In this document: positions 6,564 to 8,233 of the stretch, one piece after another | Position numbering within the stretch: position 1 is the stretch's first letter | How the letters are laid out: each line of letters begins with the position of its first letter | DNA from: Candidatus Hydrogenedentota bacterium | Lineage (GTDB): Bacteria; Hydrogenedentota; Hydrogenedentia; Hydrogenedentales; SLHB01 | Direction of reading: 5' to 3' | Assembly (NCBI GenBank): GCA_026387845.1 | Contig: JAPLKX010000074.1 | Coordinates: 1-8,233, forward strand | DNA length: 8,233 nucleotides | The notes under the pieces: generated by a model | Databases searched by the model: none | Told to the model about the DNA's origin: nothing | What the model saw: only the letters and a program-made list of their open reading frames with translations | Program-made: the position numbers and the translations under genes

Positions 6564-7231
6564 GGTTTCGTCGGCCCCTGAAAAAAGCCAAAGATCTGGC
6601 TAATTATCACTGCAATACGTACGCCTATGCCCAACTTTCTGCATAGTTCATCACAGTATTCGATAACGTCGGCGGTTTCTCTCCGTGCCAAGGATTCTAC
6701 AATTTTTCCTTCTAGCCTTGAGATATCCTTCGCGGTGGCCCCATTTGATTTCAACACACTTGCTAAAGTTCCCCAATAGTGGCTAATTGTAAACTTGTCC
6801 ACAAGGAGCTGATCAATTACCTCCTTACATTTAACCACATCTATGGGCTTACCAAGATTGTCATCGGCAAGTCGCCAGAAATTGCTGCTGCTGGCATCGA
6901 AGGAGTGCGCAGAAAATGCAATTATTAGCTGGGCAGGATTGACCTTTTTAAGATGCTCCAGTATGCCAAGTCCTGCTTTTTGTGAAACCTCTTCATCCGC
7001 AACGCCCATATAATCAAGAATAATAATGTCAAAGGCGCCGTCTTCGAGCTTTGATAGAGATTTAACCGTCTCCCATGTTTCAATGTGATATCCTTCCTCG
7101 GCTAGTCTTGCAGCCGGGAAACTGGCTGGCTCATCGTCTATAACCAAGATCTTCGCCCGCTTTTTTATTTCGCTGAGGGGAAGTCGAATGTCTAGGTCGT
7201 GCAGCGTTTGTTTCCTCTTTAGCCATACCAT
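6560..7231 (-). CDS. Response regulator with uncharacterised helical C-terminus
   Basis: A 223-residue protein. After a 26-residue N-terminal extension comes a receiver domain (about 27-145): KILVIDDE gives the acidic pocket (D32, D33, E34), IILDYMGV gives the phospho-acceptor D73, FSAHS gives switch residue S107, and LGKPID gives the conserved K128-P129. The set is complete, so phosphorylation by the adjacent kinase is expected. Residues 146-223 are predicted helical by eye, match no helix-turn-helix, GGDEF, EAL or other output domain I recognise, and end in hydrophobic IAVIISQIFGFF. The partner and output are therefore unknown; protein-protein output is an inference. The start is supported by GGAGA (minus strand, 7243-7239) 7 bases ahead, and a promoter candidate lies about 40 bases further upstream. 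It is the first gene of the operon with the histidine kinase. Confidence 0.9.
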   Translation of the reverse strand: MVWLKRKQTLHDLDIRLPLSEIKKRAKILVIDDEPASFPAARLAEEGYHIETWETVKSLSKLEDGAFDIIILDYMGVADEEVSQKAGLGILEHLKKVNPAQLIIAFSAHSFDASSSNFWRLADDNLGKPIDVVKCKEVIDQLLVDKFTISHYWGTLASVLKSNGATAKDISRLEGKIVESLARRETADVIEYCDELCRKLGIGVRIAVIISQIFGFFQGPTKP

Positions 7232-7278
7232 TGCTGCGTCTCCACACCCTGTAGGAAGTTAGTACTTCTTTGACAACT

Positions 7279-7307
7279 ATTGTACCACGTAAACATACGT
7301 AAGTCTA
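7279..7307 (-). promoter_or_regulatory. Sigma70-type promoter candidate for the response regulator/histidine kinase operon
   Basis: On the minus strand, TAGACT (7307-7302) as -35 and TACAAT (7284-7279) as -10 are separated by 17 bases. The -10 is one mismatch from consensus and the -35 has four of six matches. Expected transcription start is near 7272, giving a leader of about 40 bases before the response regulator ATG. Confidence 0.55.
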
Positions 7308-7334
7308 TTCCGTGCTGCTGTTGGTGAGTGCTGC

Positions 7335-7374
7335 AAAAAGGCAGGGAACGCCTCGTGAGGCATCCCCTGCCTTT
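7335..7374 (-). terminator. Intrinsic terminator of the DegT-family gene
   Basis: On the minus strand a hairpin pairs 7374-7358 with 7353-7337. The lower stem is 10 perfect pairs including AGGCAGGG/CCCTGCCT, then two mismatches, then GCCTC-type pairing around a 4-base loop. It runs into TTTTT (7339-7335). It lies about 20 bases after the aminotransferase stop codon and separates that gene from the two-component operon promoter. Confidence 0.85.
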
Positions 7375-7391
7375 GTTCATTCTTTATGAGA

Positions 7392-8233
7392 TTACAGCGC
7401 CAGCGCCTTGTATTTCTGCCGCTCTTGCTTGGGTTTGTAGGCGCGGAGTTCCCGGAGGTTCTCGACCAACTTCGCGACTGCCTTGGCAATGTCTTCCATG
7501 TCGGATTTCGGGCCCATCAGGCCGGCATGGTGCATCGCCACGCCCGTCTTGAAATGGGCCTCGGTGCATACCGGCAGCTTGAACCGCTTCGGGTTGATCG
7601 CCCTCCAATACTCGGCGTTGAGCCTGTGGCGCGGCTTCGTGTGCGGCTTGTACAGCCCGCAGTTGTTGAGCGGCTCGTACGGCGGCTCGAACCCTTCCGG
7701 CATCCGCAGCTCCGCGTTGAGGGCCGCGCAGAAGGCCTCGTTGCTCACGCCCCTAATCGCCGACCGGGCGAGTTTGAACGTGAAGTTGAAATAACTCTGC
7801 TGCGTCACTTCTTTCCGGCGCCGCATTGGCACGATTCCCGGGATCTGCTCGAGCAGCGTGTTGAGGTAGATGGCGTTCTGGTCGCGATGCTTCACCTGCT
7901 TGTCCATCCGCTCGAGCCCGCCCAGCAACAGCGCCGCCTGCCATTCCGTCAGCCGGTAATTGCCCGATTGAATCGCGTTGGTCATGTCGCCCTTGTACCC
8001 GCGCCCGCAGTTGCGCAGCGAGTACAGCCGCTCGAACAACACCTTCGTCTTGCACGTGTTGAACCCGCCCTCGCCCGCGCTGAGCACCTTCGATTCCTGG
8101 AAGCTGAAACTGCCCACCTCGCCGAACGTCCCCACGCTCTTGCCCTTGTAGAACGACCCGTGCTGGTGGGCGCAGTCTTCGATCAGGAGCAGGTTGTGTT
8201 TTTTGCAGATCCGCATCAGGCGCATCATGTCCG
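7392..8233 (-). CDS. DegT/DnrJ/EryC1/StrS-family aminotransferase (5' partial)
   Basis: The frame is open to the right edge (a GAC codon precedes the ATG at 8228), so roughly the first 120 residues of a typical 400-residue protein are missing. Counting from that internal methionine, LLLIEDCAHQHGS (13-25) carries the aspartate (D18) that contacts the pyridoxal ring nitrogen, and FSFQESKVLSAGEGG (41-55) carries the lysine K47 expected to form the Schiff base. NYRLTEWQAAL (90-100) is the usual family segment that follows. Members transfer an amino group to keto-sugars or nucleotide-sugars and feed lipopolysaccharide, glycan or secondary-metabolite synthesis; a few are regulators. The substrate cannot be told here, and no sugar-biosynthesis neighbour is in the window. 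The C-terminus ends in a short basic tail (KPKQERQKYKALAL). Confidence 0.93.
   Translation of the reverse strand, partial: DMMRLMRICKKHNLLLIEDCAHQHGSFYKGKSVGTFGEVGSFSFQESKVLSAGEGGFNTCKTKVLFERLYSLRNCGRGYKGDMTNAIQSGNYRLTEWQAALLLGGLERMDKQVKHRDQNAIYLNTLLEQIPGIVPMRRRKEVTQQSYFNFTFKLARSAIRGVSNEAFCAALNAELRMPEGFEPPYEPLNNCGLYKPHTKPRHRLNAEYWRAINPKRFKLPVCTEAHFKTGVAMHHAGLMGPKSDMEDIAKAVAKLVENLRELRAYKPKQERQKYKALAL

Larger units (their letters stand above)
5342..7310. other. AT-richer segment, possible acquired cassette
   Basis: Base composition falls in this stretch relative to both flanks. For example, positions 6781-6840 hold 23 G or C of 60, while 3241-3300 hold 47 of 60. Codon endings in the two signalling genes are mixed instead of almost always G/C. 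Edges are approximate. No integrase, tRNA or flanking direct repeat is visible, so the acquisition is inferred from composition only. Confidence 0.5.

Noticed and set aside
7270..7298. TTGACA on the plus strand at 7270-7275 as a promoter -35.
   Set aside because: No good -10 lies 16-18 bases on (ACATAC region only), and no plus-strand gene follows.

Overview
The window reads as a high-GC bacterial chromosome fragment, probably from the Planctomycetes/Verrucomicrobia/Lentisphaerae group or a similar metagenomic lineage. The evidence for this is indirect. It consists of a large multiheme-type protein joining a hydrazine-synthase-alpha-like part to a formylglycine-generating-enzyme-like domain (a combination I associate with those phyla), a DegT-type aminotransferase, and short GTCCGATCC-type intergenic repeats. 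No rRNA, tRNA or CRISPR is visible.

Layout. (1) Positions 1-2681, plus strand: the 3' part of a gene for a beta-propeller / HzsA-middle-domain / two-CxxCH / SUMF1-like protein, cut by the window edge. (2) Positions 2691-2725: three tandem 9-bp repeats. (3) Positions 2746-5010, plus strand: a tight two-gene unit of an acyl-CoA dehydrogenase and an aminoglycoside-phosphotransferase-fold kinase, separated by 6 bp. These are the separate-gene equivalents of the two halves of the ACAD10/ACAD11 fusion proteins and of LvaC/LvaA. (4) Positions 5009-5111: a convergent junction packed with a long inverted repeat and two tandem hairpins. (5) Positions 5114-5341, minus: a small PspC-domain membrane protein. 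(6) Positions 5487-7231, minus: a visibly AT-richer two-gene operon, response regulator then histidine kinase, overlapping by ATGA and preceded by a plausible promoter. (7) Positions 7335-7374: a good intrinsic terminator for the minus-strand DegT-family aminotransferase at 7392-8233, whose N-terminus lies outside the window.

How they may work together. The kinase/dehydrogenase pair probably forms one catabolic step series on 4-hydroxyacyl-CoA or a related hydroxyacyl-CoA (inference from ACAD10/11 and LvaA/LvaC). The response regulator and histidine kinase form a self-contained signalling pair. The kinase has a Cys-rich N-terminus and a degenerate ATP-lid motif, and the regulator has no recognisable DNA-binding domain, so its output is unknown. 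Its base composition differs from both flanks, which suggests a horizontally acquired cassette. The remaining genes show no functional link to each other.
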